Shown: positions 16,857-25,438, counted from the stretch's first letter. The stretch is DNA of 64,000 nucleotides from G963555815 sp965249615 [NCBI: bacterium] (GCA_965249615.1 CBDFMI010000004.1:1-64000); one strand, 5' to 3'. Numbers and translations are program-made. Notes: generated from the letters alone by a model not told the origin.

Positions 16857-17431
16857 GCGAGACCACACGGTGTTTCGTTGCCGCCCCTCTCACGCCGGAG
16901 ATTCGAGAAAAGACGCGGGTTCTTCAAGAAAAGCTCAAAGGGCTGGAAGGGGTCAAGTGGGTAGACCCCGATCAGATCCACCTAACGCTGAAATTCCTGG
17001 GGGATGTGGCCGTGGAAGATGTCCCTTATGTGGCGGAGCAGCTAGACATCGTGGCCACGGGGAGCTGGCCCAGCGACCTCCTGCTTTGCCGCCTGGGGGT
17101 CTTTCCCAACGCCAAAAGCCCGAAGGTCCTCTGGTGGGGACCTGAGTTCGACTCCGTTCCCGAGAAGCTGAAGGCCCTTAACTTCCATGTGGAGGGCGCC
17201 CTTCAGGCGCTTGGTTTTCCGAACGAGTCGAGGGACTTCCGTCCTCACTTGACCCTTGGCCGAATGAAGGGGGCCGTCAACCCCATCGCTTTGGCTGAAG
17301 CTCTGCGGCAACCTGAAGAACTCTTGAGCGGAACCCTCCCTATCGGGGAAATCCATCTGATGGAGAGCCAGTTGAGCCCCACCGGGGCCTCCTACTCCTC
17401 GCTGGCCAGGCTCAGCTTGGAGGATGACTAG
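16853..17431 (+). CDS. thpR: RNA 2',3'-cyclic phosphodiesterase (2'-5' RNA ligase family)
   Basis: 192 residues of the 2H phosphoesterase fold. Both HxTx motifs are present: His43-Thr45 in IHLTLKFLG and His132-Thr134 in PHLTLGRMK. These enzymes open 2',3'-cyclic phosphates and can ligate tRNA halves in vitro. The GTG start overlaps the pncC stop (GTGA), so translation is coupled. The cinA-thpR-recA order is seen in many delta-proteobacteria-like and Nitrospira-like genomes. Confidence 0.92.
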   Translation: MSETTRCFVAAPLTPEIREKTRVLQEKLKGLEGVKWVDPDQIHLTLKFLGDVAVEDVPYVAEQLDIVATGSWPSDLLLCRLGVFPNAKSPKVLWWGPEFDSVPEKLKALNFHVEGALQALGFPNESRDFRPHLTLGRMKGAVNPIALAEALRQPEELLSGTLPIGEIHLMESQLSPTGASYSSLARLSLEDD

Positions 17432-17466
17432 GTTTCGCCCGGCGGGAGAAGGCCAGCAGATTCCCC

Positions 17467-17496
17467 TTGAAAAAGGACACAGGGATTTTCTAGAGT
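17467..17496 (+). promoter_or_regulatory. Possible recA promoter
   Basis: TTGAAA (17467-17472) with TAGAGT (17491-17496) at an 18-bp spacing. It is weak but the only candidate before recA. No convincing LexA/SOS box is seen. Confidence 0.3.
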
Positions 17497-17520
17497 GGAG
17501 AAAAATAGAGTGGAGAAAAA
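17491..17520 (+). repeat. Perfect 15-bp tandem duplication upstream of recA
   Basis: TAGAGTGGAGAAAAA occurs twice head to tail (17491-17505 and 17506-17520), directly before the AAGGAGG ribosome-binding site. It duplicates a purine-rich GGAG sequence and lies over the possible -10 box. Confidence 0.9.
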
Positions 17521-17530
17521 AGGAGGAGGA

Positions 17531-18586
17531 ATGGAGACGGCTGGTCAAGAGAATCGAGACAAGGCCTTAAGTCTCGTTTTTTCCCATGTCGAGCGCCAGT
17601 TTGGGAAAGGCGCGATCATGCGCCTTGGGGACGCGGGGGCCTTGGCCGCAGTGCCCGTCATCTCCACGAGCTCTATCTCCTTGGATGCGGCCATTGGGAT
17701 TGGAGGGGTTCCTCGAGGCCGAGTGGTGGAGATTTTTGGTCCCGAGTCATCAGGGAAGACCACCCTCGCCCTTCACATCATCGCCGAGGCCCAGCGGGAC
17801 GGGGGCATCGCCGCCTTCATCGACGCTGAGCACGCCCTTGACCCTATCTATGCGGGCAAGCTGGGCGTCCAGACCGACGACCTGGTCATCAGCCAGCCTG
17901 ACACAGGGGAAGAGGCCCTGGAGATTGCCGAAGTCCTCGTCCGAAGTGGCGCCATCGATGTGGTGGTCATCGACTCGGTGGCAGCCCTGGTGCCAAAGGC
18001 CGAGCTCAGCGGGGAGATGGGGGACGCCCACATGGGGCTTCAGGCGCGGCTGATGTCCCAGGCCCTCCGAAAACTCTCGGGCGTTATCAGCAAGTCCCGG
18101 ACCTGTTTCATCTTCATCAACCAGATTCGTCACAAGATCGGGGTCATGTTCGGAAATCCGGAGACCACCACCGGGGGGAACGCCCTGAAATTCTACGCCT
18201 CGGTGCGCCTCGATATCCGACGCATCGCCGCCATCAAGGAGGGAGGGGAGATAGTGGGGAACCGGGCCCGTGTCCGGGTCGTGAAGAACAAGCTCGCCCC
18301 GCCTTTCCGACAGGCCGAGTTTGACATCATCTACTCGAAGGGGATCTCGCGGATTGGCGACATCCTCGACCTCGCCTCAGAGATGAACCTGATAAAGAAG
18401 AGCGGGGCTTGGTACGCCTATAAAGACGAGCGGATCGGTCAGGGCCGAGAGAACGCCAGAAAATTCCTCGAGGAGCACAAGGATGTGGTCCAGGACCTGG
18501 AAATCCAAGTCAAAGAAGCCCTGAAAACCAAGGGCGAAGCAGTCTCCAAGAAACCCCCCGCCAGCGCCCCACAAAAGAAACCCTGA
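17531..18586 (+). CDS. recA: Recombinase A
   Basis: 351 residues. Walker [10 protein letters not shown] at 70-78, Walker B with [16 protein letters not shown], the L1/L2 loops ([20 protein letters not shown] and [28 protein letters not shown]) and the C-terminal domain are all intact. RecA drives homologous recombination and the SOS response. ATG 17531 has an AAGGAGG four bases upstream; an in-frame start in the tandem repeat is not needed. recX follows after 10 bp. Confidence 0.98.
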   Translation: METAGQENRDKALSLVFSHVERQFGKGAIMRLGDAGALAAVPVISTSSISLDAAIGIGGVPRGRVVEIFGPESSGKTTLALHIIAEAQRDGGIAAFIDAEHALDPIYAGKLGVQTDDLVISQPDTGEEALEIAEVLVRSGAIDVVVIDSVAALVPKAELSGEMGDAHMGLQARLMSQALRKLSGVISKSRTCFIFINQIRHKIGVMFGNPETTTGGNALKFYASVRLDIRRIAAIKEGGEIVGNRARVRVVKNKLAPPFRQAEFDIIYSKGISRIGDILDLASEMNLIKKSGAWYAYKDERIGQGRENARKFLEEHKDVVQDLEIQVKEALKTKGEAVSKKPPASAPQKKP

Positions 18587-18596
18587 CGGCCCCCCC

Positions 18597-19109
18597 ATGG
18601 GCCGCCGCGGCAAAGGATCTCCCCTCCTTACCCCCCTTGAAGCCGCCAAGGAAGACGCCTACAAACTCCTTGCCCGACGCCCTCGAAGCCGGCGGGAGAT
18701 GGAGCGCTACCTCAAGTCTCGCGCCTATCAAGAGGGCACGATCCAGGAGGTCCTGGATCTCCTCTCGAGTCTGAACTACCTCGACGACGAGGCCTTCGCC
18801 AGGGAGTGGGGTCGCTATCGTTTAGAGACAAGACCCATGGGTGAGCGGGGGTTGAGAAGGGAGCTCAGAGAGAAAGGTGTTTCCCTAAATGTAATCGATG
18901 CTGCATTGCGCGAGCTCTTCAGTGAGGTGAACGAGGGCGACCTTGCCCGTCGCTTGGCCGAGCAGAAAGCACGAAAAAGCCAAGCGGACTCCCTTGTTGT
19001 GGCCCGCCGAAGGGTCCGGGACTTTCTCCTCAGGCGGGGCTTTTCGTTTGAGGCCACAGATGACGCCCTTCGCCACGTCTTTGGCTCCGACCGGGAGTCC
19101 GAGACATGA
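18597..19109 (+). CDS. recX: Regulatory protein RecX
   Basis: 170 residues of three-helix repeats. AYKLLARRPRSRREMERYLKSRAY and YLDDEAFAREWGRYRLETRPMGERGLRRELREKGV are characteristic. RecX caps and limits RecA filaments. Its place right after recA is the standard arrangement and implies co-transcription. Confidence 0.93.
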   Translation: MGRRGKGSPLLTPLEAAKEDAYKLLARRPRSRREMERYLKSRAYQEGTIQEVLDLLSSLNYLDDEAFAREWGRYRLETRPMGERGLRRELREKGVSLNVIDAALRELFSEVNEGDLARRLAEQKARKSQADSLVVARRRVRDFLLRRGFSFEATDDALRHVFGSDRESET

Positions 19110-19142
19110 GGGGTCTGCATCTGACGAAGAGAAGGGTGGTCC

Positions 19143-20462
19143 TCAAAAGTCCACCCGGACCCTTACGCCGGGGATCACGATGGCATCCTGATTCGGGTCT
19201 CCGTTCCGGTCAAAAACCATCTGAGTGAAGGCCGTCACAGCCAGACGATCATTGAGCACATAGCGGTAGTAAACTTCTCCCAGCTTTTCCCTGGCCGTGA
19301 GCGGGGAGTTCGCAGGCAGGGTGCGCCGGTTCCGCCATACTTCGCTCCAGCCGAACGCAAGAATGTCCTCCGGCCTTTGTGGAATAAGCCCTTCGACCTC
19401 ACCGCCCGCGCTCCACGCCTGGTAGGTGGCAAAGCCATTGCTGTCTCTGTCCCGCCGTCCGTATCGCCCAAACAGGGTGATGTAATCCGTCACCTGCTGA
19501 TCCAGGCTCACGCCAAACCCAAGCCCCCCCTCGTCTCTGTCTGCGGAGGCGCTTCGAACTAAGTCATCGACCGTCGCGTAGAACCGGTAGTTGCCATCGA
19601 GGCCGAACGGGCTGAATGCGAGATCCACCTCCCCGATGGCGTAGGGGTGATCAAACAGGTCGTCGGTTTCATTGCCGTCGCCGTCGGTGTCCTGAGCCCG
19701 GCCTGCCGCTTGCAGGGTGAGCCACTCCGTCGGCGCCAAGGCCACGCGGAAGGTTGCCCCCGCACCTCTCGGGGCCGAGCCCAAAACAGCGCTGCTCCTC
19801 AACGACCCGGAGATGAACTGAAAATCTTCACTGGCGGCCACGGCGCTGGTATCGAAATAGTCGATGATCCTGATCTTGCCGGCGCTGACCGTGAAAAGAT
19901 CATTGTAGAAAGACTGTTCCAGGAAGGCGGTGAAGACCTCCACCCTCGCGTCGGTCGAGCCCGCGTCGAAGTTGAGCGTGGAAAGGGTGGAAAGGTCGCT
20001 GTCCGGGCCGTCTCCACCGATGGCCTCCAGGTCCAGAAAGAAGAACCCATGCGAGGAAATGGGAGCCTCAAGGATGAGGTCCACCGAGGCCGCCGCAAAC
20101 TGGGAGTTGCCCCCATCGGCGTCGTCCACGCCAAACGAGCCTTGCAACACACCCGTGACCCCGCCGCTCACACTGAGTTTATTGATGGTCTCGACGAATC
20201 TGGATGTTTCTCTTGCGGCGGTCTCAACGGGGGGGGGGCTGGCGTCTTTCGCCTGCAACTCTTGCAGGCGGCTGCGAAGGGTGTCCAGCTCCTCCCGAAA
20301 CCCTTCCAGTTCGCTGACCTTCTCCTGAAGGGCCTCGATCTGCTCCCTCAGTATGTCAAGGTCGTCGGCCGTTTGCTGACTCCAAGCTGGCCCTGAAAAA
20401 GCCAGCGAGAAGACAGCCAAAAAAACCAGTGCCCGCCCTCTTTGAAGTTTGAAGAAGTACAT
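19143..20462 (-). CDS. Putative outer-membrane porin with N-terminal coiled coil
   Basis: 439 residues. A signal peptide (VFLAVFSLAFSGPAWSQQ) is followed by a coiled coil (about 32-70, LREQIEALQEKVSELEGFREEL) and then alternating beta strands to a terminal aromatic residue (RVRVDF), as in trimeric porins with periplasmic coiled coils. An acidic loop, DTDGDGNETDD, may bind metal. The pore substrate is unknown. ATG 20462 has GAGGAGAGG upstream, so it is preferred to the ATG five codons earlier. It lies downstream of the ammonium transporter on the same strand, and may share its message. Confidence 0.7.
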   Translation of the reverse strand: MYFFKLQRGRALVFLAVFSLAFSGPAWSQQTADDLDILREQIEALQEKVSELEGFREELDTLRSRLQELQAKDASPPPVETAARETSRFVETINKLSVSGGVTGVLQGSFGVDDADGGNSQFAAASVDLILEAPISSHGFFFLDLEAIGGDGPDSDLSTLSTLNFDAGSTDARVEVFTAFLEQSFYNDLFTVSAGKIRIIDYFDTSAVAASEDFQFISGSLRSSAVLGSAPRGAGATFRVALAPTEWLTLQAAGRAQDTDGDGNETDDLFDHPYAIGEVDLAFSPFGLDGNYRFYATVDDLVRSASADRDEGGLGFGVSLDQQVTDYITLFGRYGRRDRDSNGFATYQAWSAGGEVEGLIPQRPEDILAFGWSEVWRNRRTLPANSPLTAREKLGEVYYRYVLNDRLAVTAFTQMVFDRNGDPNQDAIVIPGVRVRVDF

Positions 20463-20477
20463 CAGTCCTCTCCTCAC

Positions 20478-20711
20478 GTAAGAGATTGTCCGTTAGGCGT
20501 GGTAACCAAATGGTCTTCCAGGGCCTGCTGGGAACCCTTAAGGACAAAAGCGTGCCCCCACTCGACCCTCTCGGGTCGAGCGGGGCTCAACTCTGCGAAC
20601 AGGAGGACATCCCGATGGCTGTCCAGAAGCCGAAAGTCTCGGCTCCTGCCTGGAGCGCGTCTGCCGGATGCCCCCGGGCCCTTGAAGCCTGCGGCGGGGC
20701 CTCTCTAGGTA
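20478..20711 (-). other. Structured spacer between amt and the porin gene
   Basis: No gene is seen. The strongest element is a long hairpin at 20557-20585: eight perfect pairs CTCGACCC/GGGTCGAG with a TCTC loop, extended after one mismatch by CCCC/GGGG. A second short hairpin (AGCCGA/TCGGCT) lies near 20630-20645. There is no U-tract, so a simple terminator is unlikely; it could be an mRNA leader for the porin or a processing site. Confidence 0.5.
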
Positions 20712-22040
20712 TTAAAAGTCGTAGGCCTTTTCGCCGTGGACCGAAGCATCCAGACCTTCAGCCTCCTGCGCCTCATCAACGCGCAAGCCCACGGTCATGT
20801 CGACGATCTTGAGAATGATGAAAGTCGGCACCACGGACCAGATGCCTACGGCCACCACGCCGATGGCCTGGATTCCAAGCGCCTTGCCGATGGAGATGCC
20901 CGGGCCGAGTCCGAGGCCGCCGAGGGCTGTGGCGGCGAAGACCGCGGTCAGGAGAACGCCCAATACGCCGCCCACACCGTGCACGGCGAGGACATCGAGG
21001 GAATCGTCGACCTTGAACTTCTTCCTGACCAGTACCTTCTCCTGGACTGCCCAGGAGCAGACGAGGCCGGCAAGGAAGCCGATGACGAGGGCGCCGCCGG
21101 GACCCACAAAGCCGGACGCCGGTGTGATCGTCGCCAAGCCCGCGATGGCGCCGGTGACAATCCCGACGAGGGTGGGTTTTCCGTACTTGATCCAGTCGGT
21201 GAACATCCATGTCAGCGAGGCCGTGGCGGCCGCGATGTGGGTCACCGTCATCGCCATGCCAGCGTTGGCGTCGGCCGCCAGGGCGCTGCCGGCGTTGAAG
21301 CCGTACCAGCCGACCCACAGCATGGCTGCGCCGGCCATCGTCATGCCCGGGCTGTGAGGCGGCCTGACGTCTGTTGGAAAGCCCTTGCGGTGGCCGAGCA
21401 TCAGCGCGACGATGATCGCCGACACGCCGGCGGTCTCATGCACGACAAGGCCACCGGCGAAGTCCATCACTCCAAGGTCGGCGAGCCAGCCGCCGCCCCA
21501 CACCCAGTGTGTGACCGGGGCGTATACAATGAGAAGCCACAGGGCACTGAACAGGAACATGGCGGCGAACTTCTTCCGCTCAGGATAGGCACCGACGATG
21601 AGCGCAGGCGTGATGATCGCGAAGGTCATCTGGAACATGAAGAAAACAGTCTCAGGGATGTCACCGTACAAGGTGTTGAGGCCAACGCCGCTGAGAAATG
21701 CCTTGCCGAAACCGCCGATCCACTGGTTGGCACTTCCACCGTCGCCGAAGGCGAGGCTGTAGCCGACGACGAACCACAGAACCGAGGCGAGGCAGGCGAT
21801 GGTGAAACAGTGCATCAGAACCGAGACCACGTTCTGAGCACGGACGAGACCGCCATAAAACAGCGCCAGGCCCGGAAGGGTCATGAACAGGACCAGCGCC
21901 GTTGCGGTGAGCAGCCACGCCGTGTTGCCGTCGCTCAGCAACGAGGGAATTTGAGCCACGGCCAGTGATGGCAACATCAGGGTGCCGAACGTTGCGGCGA
22001 ATAGAACCCAGAAGGTGTTTCTCAGTGATGTTCTTGACAT
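20712..22040 (-). CDS. amt: Ammonium transporter, Amt family
   Basis: About 442 residues, with a cleavable N-terminal signal (MLPSLAVAQ) and 11 membrane helices. Hallmarks: LALFYGGLVRAQNVVSVLMH, PVTHWVWGGGWLADLGVMDFAGGLVVH, the pore histidine segment, GAAMLWVGWYGFNAGSAL and VHGVGGVLGVLLTAVF. Amt conducts ammonium and is usually inhibited by a GlnK/PII protein, but no glnK gene lies beside it here. ATG 22040 has AAGGAGG upstream. The upstream spacer has a repeated AGAGCAC (about 22150-22170) that may bind a regulator. Confidence 0.95.
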   Translation of the reverse strand: MSRTSLRNTFWVLFAATFGTLMLPSLAVAQIPSLLSDGNTAWLLTATALVLFMTLPGLALFYGGLVRAQNVVSVLMHCFTIACLASVLWFVVGYSLAFGDGGSANQWIGGFGKAFLSGVGLNTLYGDIPETVFFMFQMTFAIITPALIVGAYPERKKFAAMFLFSALWLLIVYAPVTHWVWGGGWLADLGVMDFAGGLVVHETAGVSAIIVALMLGHRKGFPTDVRPPHSPGMTMAGAAMLWVGWYGFNAGSALAADANAGMAMTVTHIAAATASLTWMFTDWIKYGKPTLVGIVTGAIAGLATITPASGFVGPGGALVIGFLAGLVCSWAVQEKVLVRKKFKVDDSLDVLAVHGVGGVLGVLLTAVFAATALGGLGLGPGISIGKALGIQAIGVVAVGIWSVVPTFIILKIVDMTVGLRVDEAQEAEGLDASVHGEKAYDF

Positions 22041-22199
22041 CTCGTCAGCCTCCTTATGATGGGACGAAATCATTCTCTATTTCCACCGGTCCTCTCATGC
22101 GAGAACGTTAAGCTGTCGCGTCACAGCCCCCCTGTGGGTTTCGCGTTTATTGTGCTCTCTTTGGTGCTCTTGTATTGCAATTTTGGCAGGGGACGATGG

Positions 22200-22271
22200 T
22201 GGGGCGTGCTGGAATCGAACCAGCGACATCTGCCGTGTGAGGACAGCGCTCTACCGCTGAGCTAACGCCCC
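22200..22271 (-). tRNA. tRNA-Val (anticodon CAC)
   Basis: The minus strand folds into a cloverleaf. Acceptor GGGGCGT/ACGCCCC, D arm GCTC...GAGC, anticodon stem CTGTC/GGCAG with loop CTCACAC (anticodon CAC), T arm GCTGG-TTCGATT-CCAGC. CCA is encoded (22197-22199). It reads GUG codons. Confidence 0.95.
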
Positions 22272-22280
22272 ACGGCGCTC

Positions 22281-22310
22281 AGGATAGGTGCCCTCACCCC
22301 ACCCTGTCAA
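22281..22310 (-). promoter_or_regulatory. tRNA-Val promoter
   Basis: On the minus strand TTGACA (22305-22310) and TATCCT (22281-22286) with an 18-bp spacer. The predicted start is only a few bases before the mature tRNA 5' end, so the transcript would need almost no 5' trimming. Read-through could continue into amt. Confidence 0.65.
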
Positions 22311-22370
22311 CGGGGGATACAGGGATTCCCCCTTGACCCCAAACTGCAATCACCTGAGGGCTCTTCCTGC

Positions 22371-22622
22371 TCAACGGCCGAGAAAATCCTCGCCGTCTTC
22401 TTGGGGCTGTTCCCCCCCGAGCAGGTCCCAGTTTCGTCGGACCCAGGCCGAGAGGCCGATGGCCCCGGCAAGGATCAGAAGCGCGATAGGAAGGATCAGT
22501 GCAGCGTTCACACGCCCGTGGGGGTCCTCCAGGGAAATCCAGCGCTGGGCCACGTCAGAGACGAGAAAGCCCGCAAGGACCCAGGCCAAAGCCGCCAGGA
22601 ACACAAAGAGGACACGTCTCAT
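22371..22622 (-). CDS. Small two-helix membrane protein of unknown function
   Basis: 83 residues. Two hydrophobic segments (VLFVFLAALAWVLAGFLV, residues 4-21, and INPIALLILAGAIGLSAWV-like ALILPIALLILAGAIGLSAW, about 42-61) are joined by a short polar loop. The acidic tail is GGEQPQEDGEDF. No family recognised. The start is placed at ATG 22622; the frame continues upstream without plausible protein. It is a minus-strand single gene, divergent from the flavoprotein gene at 23033. Confidence 0.55.
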   Translation of the reverse strand: MRRVLFVFLAALAWVLAGFLVSDVAQRWISLEDPHGRVNAALILPIALLILAGAIGLSAWVRRNWDLLGGEQPQEDGEDFLGR

Positions 22623-23032
22623 GTGGCGTTCACCGGAATCCCCCCGTCCGCGGGCGGAGGGACATCTGGGAAGGAAACAGAAAAAGGATTCAAAGGGGTT
22701 GCTATCCGACGAACCTGGAATTGAGTTCGTGCCGACAGCTGAATAGAACCCTCCTCTCCCCCACACCTGTGGCTCCGCCCGAGATCGGGAAAGCCTCAAA
22801 AACAGTTTCGCATTTTAACCCATCCGCCATGCCTTGACCATCTCGCTTTTCCAGCTGGATATCCGGCATGCCTTGCCCACCTCTTTTATCCGCCTTTACA
22901 GGAGGGTTGACCCTTCCTATACTGATTTTGAGGCCTGGGCCGAAGGCCGAGGGTTCTCATTTAGAGCCAGCGCAGGATAGAGACATAGAGTCCTGCCCCC
23001 GTCTTCTGAAGTCTCCCCGTGGAGGTCCTTTC
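22623..23032 (+). other. Divergent intergenic region with direct repeats
   Basis: 410 bases without a gene. It holds an imperfect direct repeat, ATCCGCCATGCCTTG (from 22822) and ATCCGGCATGCCTTG (from 22861), 39 bp apart, and a good promoter (22895-22923) for the downstream flavoprotein gene. The repeats sit immediately upstream of that promoter, where an activator would bind. Confidence 0.5.
22895..22923 (+). promoter_or_regulatory. Promoter of the FNR-like gene
   Basis: TTTACA (22895-22900), 17-bp spacer, TATACT (22918-22923). The 5' leader would be about 100 bases and ends in GGAGG before GTG 23033. Confidence 0.6.
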
Positions 23033-24031
23033 GTGGATAAAACTTCCGAGAAACCGGTGAACGAGATATCAGCGAAATTGGCTGAGGAAAAATATAACGC
23101 GACCGTTCATTCCATCCACAAACCCCATTCAGAGCTCATGATCCTTCGGGTCGTCCCCGATGCCGGCCCTGTGAAATTTGAGCCCGGCCAATACGCCACC
23201 CTGGGCCTGGGCTTTTGGGAAGACAGGGCGGAAGGCACTCAGGAGGAGACGGAAAAACAGAAACAGAAAAGAGAGAAGCTGGCAAAGAGGCCGGAATCCT
23301 TTTCACATCCTGTCCTGACCGACGACAAGAGTAGGCTCATAGAGCCGGACGAGATGTTTTTTAATGAGTTTCTGATGAACCTTGTTAAGGAAAACCCCGA
23401 GGGCACTAGACCCCCTGAGTTGACCCCCAGGCTCTATCATTCTGCCATTCAAGAAGGGTCGAGAATTTTTATCGATGAACAGCCCAAAGGGGTCTACGTG
23501 CTGAAGCTCGACGATCCGAAGAAGAAAAAGCACATCCTGTTCGGGGCCACTGGGACGGGCGAGGCACCCCATAACGCCATGATCTGGAAGCTATTGCGGG
23601 AAGGATATGAGGGCAGGATCACCTCCATCGTATGCGACAGGTACCGGCGTGACCTGGCATATGAAGATCTGAATGTTGTACTTCAAGATATGTATAAAAA
23701 TTACACCTATATCTGGCTGACGACGAGGGAAGCGGAGAATCTGGAGAATAAGATGTATGTCCAGGATTTGATTATGACGGGCCAGCTCGAAGATCGCATC
23801 GGGGAGAAACTGAACTCGGAGACGATGGAGGTTTACCTGTGCGGAAACGACTCAATGATAGGCATCCCGCAGATTGACAGAAACACAAAAGAGAAGGTCT
23901 ATCCCAGAGATTCGAGGAGCGACAAGCCAGGCGTGATAGAGGCGCTTGAAACCCAGCATGGATTCAAAATGGATCCCCTCTCCAGGGCGTCCAAGGAGAG
24001 AGGGAATATCCACTTTGAGAAGTGGTATTAA
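23033..24031 (+). CDS. Ferredoxin-NADP reductase-like flavoprotein with insert
   Basis: 332 residues of the plant-type FNR superfamily. The FAD barrel begins around residues 20-60 (KFEPGQYATLGLG). The NAD(P) domain has GATGTGEAPHNAMIWKLL (171-188) and VYLCGNDSMIG, and it ends IHFEKWY like FNR C-terminal residues. A highly charged insert (about 62-85, EDRAEGTQEETEKQKQKREK) interrupts the FAD domain, and the usual RxYS flavin motif reads RPESFSHP. GTG 23033 is set by GGAGG at ideal distance. Electron partner unknown. Confidence 0.8.
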   Translation: MDKTSEKPVNEISAKLAEEKYNATVHSIHKPHSELMILRVVPDAGPVKFEPGQYATLGLGFWEDRAEGTQEETEKQKQKREKLAKRPESFSHPVLTDDKSRLIEPDEMFFNEFLMNLVKENPEGTRPPELTPRLYHSAIQEGSRIFIDEQPKGVYVLKLDDPKKKKHILFGATGTGEAPHNAMIWKLLREGYEGRITSIVCDRYRRDLAYEDLNVVLQDMYKNYTYIWLTTREAENLENKMYVQDLIMTGQLEDRIGEKLNSETMEVYLCGNDSMIGIPQIDRNTKEKVYPRDSRSDKPGVIEALETQHGFKMDPLSRASKERGNIHFEKWY

Positions 24032-24143
24032 AAATCTGAAAAATTCGCACTAGACTCCTCAAATAGGACCTCTGTCCATTTTTTAATTTTTATTTTAGCG
24101 AAAACCAGGCGGATATTTTTGGCCGGTGGTTGGAGTGAGTCCC

Positions 24144-25232
24144 ATGAAGCGCTCTCCTCTGCACGATGTCCACATTAAGCTGGGGGCTGTCATGAGCGAG
24201 GCGGGAGGCTGGGAGATGCCCGCCCACTACGGCGACCCTCAGGCCGAATGCCGCGCCGTCCGGGAGGCGATAGGGCTCTTGGATTGCTCTCATCGGGCAA
24301 AGCTGCGGGCGACGGGGAAGGACCGGGCCAACTTCCTGAATTCTATGGTGACGAATGATATTGCAGGGCTCCAGATTGGGCAGGGGACCTACGCCACCAT
24401 GGTCACCGACAAAGGAAAGATGGTGTCAGATTTTCGAATTTATACCTTCGCCGACCACCTCCTCCTGGAGGGAGAGGCCGAGACACGAGAGGCCGCTTAT
24501 CAGGGGCTCGAGAAATACAACTTGGGTTATGACTGCACCCTTGAGGACCAGACGGAGGAGTGGGGACTCCTCTCTTTGCGGGGGCAGGGGGCAGCGGCCC
24601 TTGCCGGGGCCGTCTTGGGAGAGACCTTGGAGCTCGGCCCGCCGTATCGGTGTTGGGACGAAAACTTTTCAGGACAAAAAATGCTCTTGGCCCACGATCC
24701 CATATTGGGAGAGGAGGCCCTCGACCTCTTCTTCCCGGCGCCCGGGCTTCGGGACCTCTGGGAAGCTCTCAGGCGTGAGGGCGGCGATCAGCTTCGCCCC
24801 GTTGGTCTTTCGGCCCTCGAGATCCTTCGGATAGAGGCGGGGGTCCCGCGCTTTGGGGTGGACATGGACTCAGACGTGAACCCCATGGAGGCGGGCCTCC
24901 TGAACGCCATTAGCTTCACCAAGGGCTGTTACATCGGCCAAGAGGTTATCGCCAAGATCGACTCCCTGGGGCACGTCAATAAGAACCTCGTTGGACTTTG
25001 GGTGGAGGGTGACACCCCCCCTGCGGCGGGATCCGTCATCCTCGGGGAAGGGAAGAAGACAGGGCACATCACCAGCGCCGTCCGCTCTCCCACCCTGGGC
25101 CGGGTGGTCGCCATGGGCTACGTCCACCGGAGGTTCAAGGAACCCGGCCAAGCAGTGGAAGTGGAACTTGACGGCCGCCACGAGAAGGCCGAGGTGGCCA
25201 AGACCCCCTTTTATCGAAGAGCGGCTCGATGA
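24144..25232 (+). CDS. YgfZ/GcvT-family folate-binding protein
   Basis: 362 residues of the aminomethyltransferase fold. The KGCYIGQEVIAK motif with its conserved Cys is the YgfZ signature (folate-dependent protein for Fe-S cluster enzymes). The N-terminus, LGAVMSEAGGWEMPAHYGD, is more like GcvT, the T-protein of glycine cleavage. No gcvH or gcvP lies nearby, so a YgfZ-like role is more likely. ATG 24144 has GGAG nine bases upstream. Followed by a hairpin and a tRNA pair. Confidence 0.82.
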   Translation: MKRSPLHDVHIKLGAVMSEAGGWEMPAHYGDPQAECRAVREAIGLLDCSHRAKLRATGKDRANFLNSMVTNDIAGLQIGQGTYATMVTDKGKMVSDFRIYTFADHLLLEGEAETREAAYQGLEKYNLGYDCTLEDQTEEWGLLSLRGQGAAALAGAVLGETLELGPPYRCWDENFSGQKMLLAHDPILGEEALDLFFPAPGLRDLWEALRREGGDQLRPVGLSALEILRIEAGVPRFGVDMDSDVNPMEAGLLNAISFTKGCYIGQEVIAKIDSLGHVNKNLVGLWVEGDTPPAAGSVILGEGKKTGHITSAVRSPTLGRVVAMGYVHRRFKEPGQAVEVELDGRHEKAEVAKTPFYRRAAR

Positions 25233-25262
25233 ATATCTCGCCGGTGGTCCGATTTGTCCCCT

Positions 25263-25281
25263 AAGAGGGGGCGACCCTCTT
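25263..25281 (+). terminator. Hairpin after the YgfZ/GcvT gene
   Basis: AAGAGGG / CCCTCTT form a perfect seven-pair stem with a GGCGA loop, 31 bases after the stop. There is no U-run, so termination may be weak or Rho-assisted. Confidence 0.4.
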
Positions 25282-25295
25282 CCCGGGAAGTAGGC

Positions 25296-25325
25296 TTGAC
25301 ACCTTTTCGAGCGCCCTCGTATATT
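25296..25325 (+). promoter_or_regulatory. Promoter of the tRNA-Lys/tRNA-Glu pair
   Basis: TTGACA (25296-25301), 18-bp spacer, TATATT (25320-25325), about 38 bp upstream of tRNA-Lys. Confidence 0.7.
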
Positions 25326-25362
25326 GGGAAACAGCCCTACTTTTTGGAATTCAACCTCTTGA

Positions 25363-25438
25363 GGGCCGCTAGCTCATCGGGTAGAGCTCCTGCCTTTTAA
25401 GCAGGTGGTGCCAGGTTCGAGTCCTGGGCGGCTCACCA
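25363..25438 (+). tRNA. tRNA-Lys (anticodon TTT)
   Basis: Complete cloverleaf. Acceptor GGGCCGC/GCGGCTC, D arm GCTC...GAGC, anticodon stem CCTGC/GCAGG with loop CTTTTAA (anticodon TTT), T arm CCAGG-TTCGAGT-CCTGG. CCA is encoded. Confidence 0.96.

Noticed and set aside
17440-17530. LexA/SOS box upstream of recA
   Set aside because: No CTG-N10-CAG or GAAC-N4-GTTC type palindrome was found.
20614-20812. Small plus-strand ORF beginning ATG 20614 with AGGAGG upstream
   Set aside because: It runs over the end of amt in antisense, has Arg/Pro/Ser-rich shadow-like composition, and the AGGAGG appears fortuitous.
20736-21968. Long plus-strand ORF (410 codons) opposite amt
   Set aside because: It mirrors the third-position GC pattern of amt, has no homology or ribosome-binding site, and is rich in Ala/Glu/Gly/His like a shadow frame.
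22041-22200. Possible sigma-54 promoter for amt
   Set aside because: CTGCCAAAATTGC resembles but does not match the GG-N10-GC spacing. No NtrC-type site was found.
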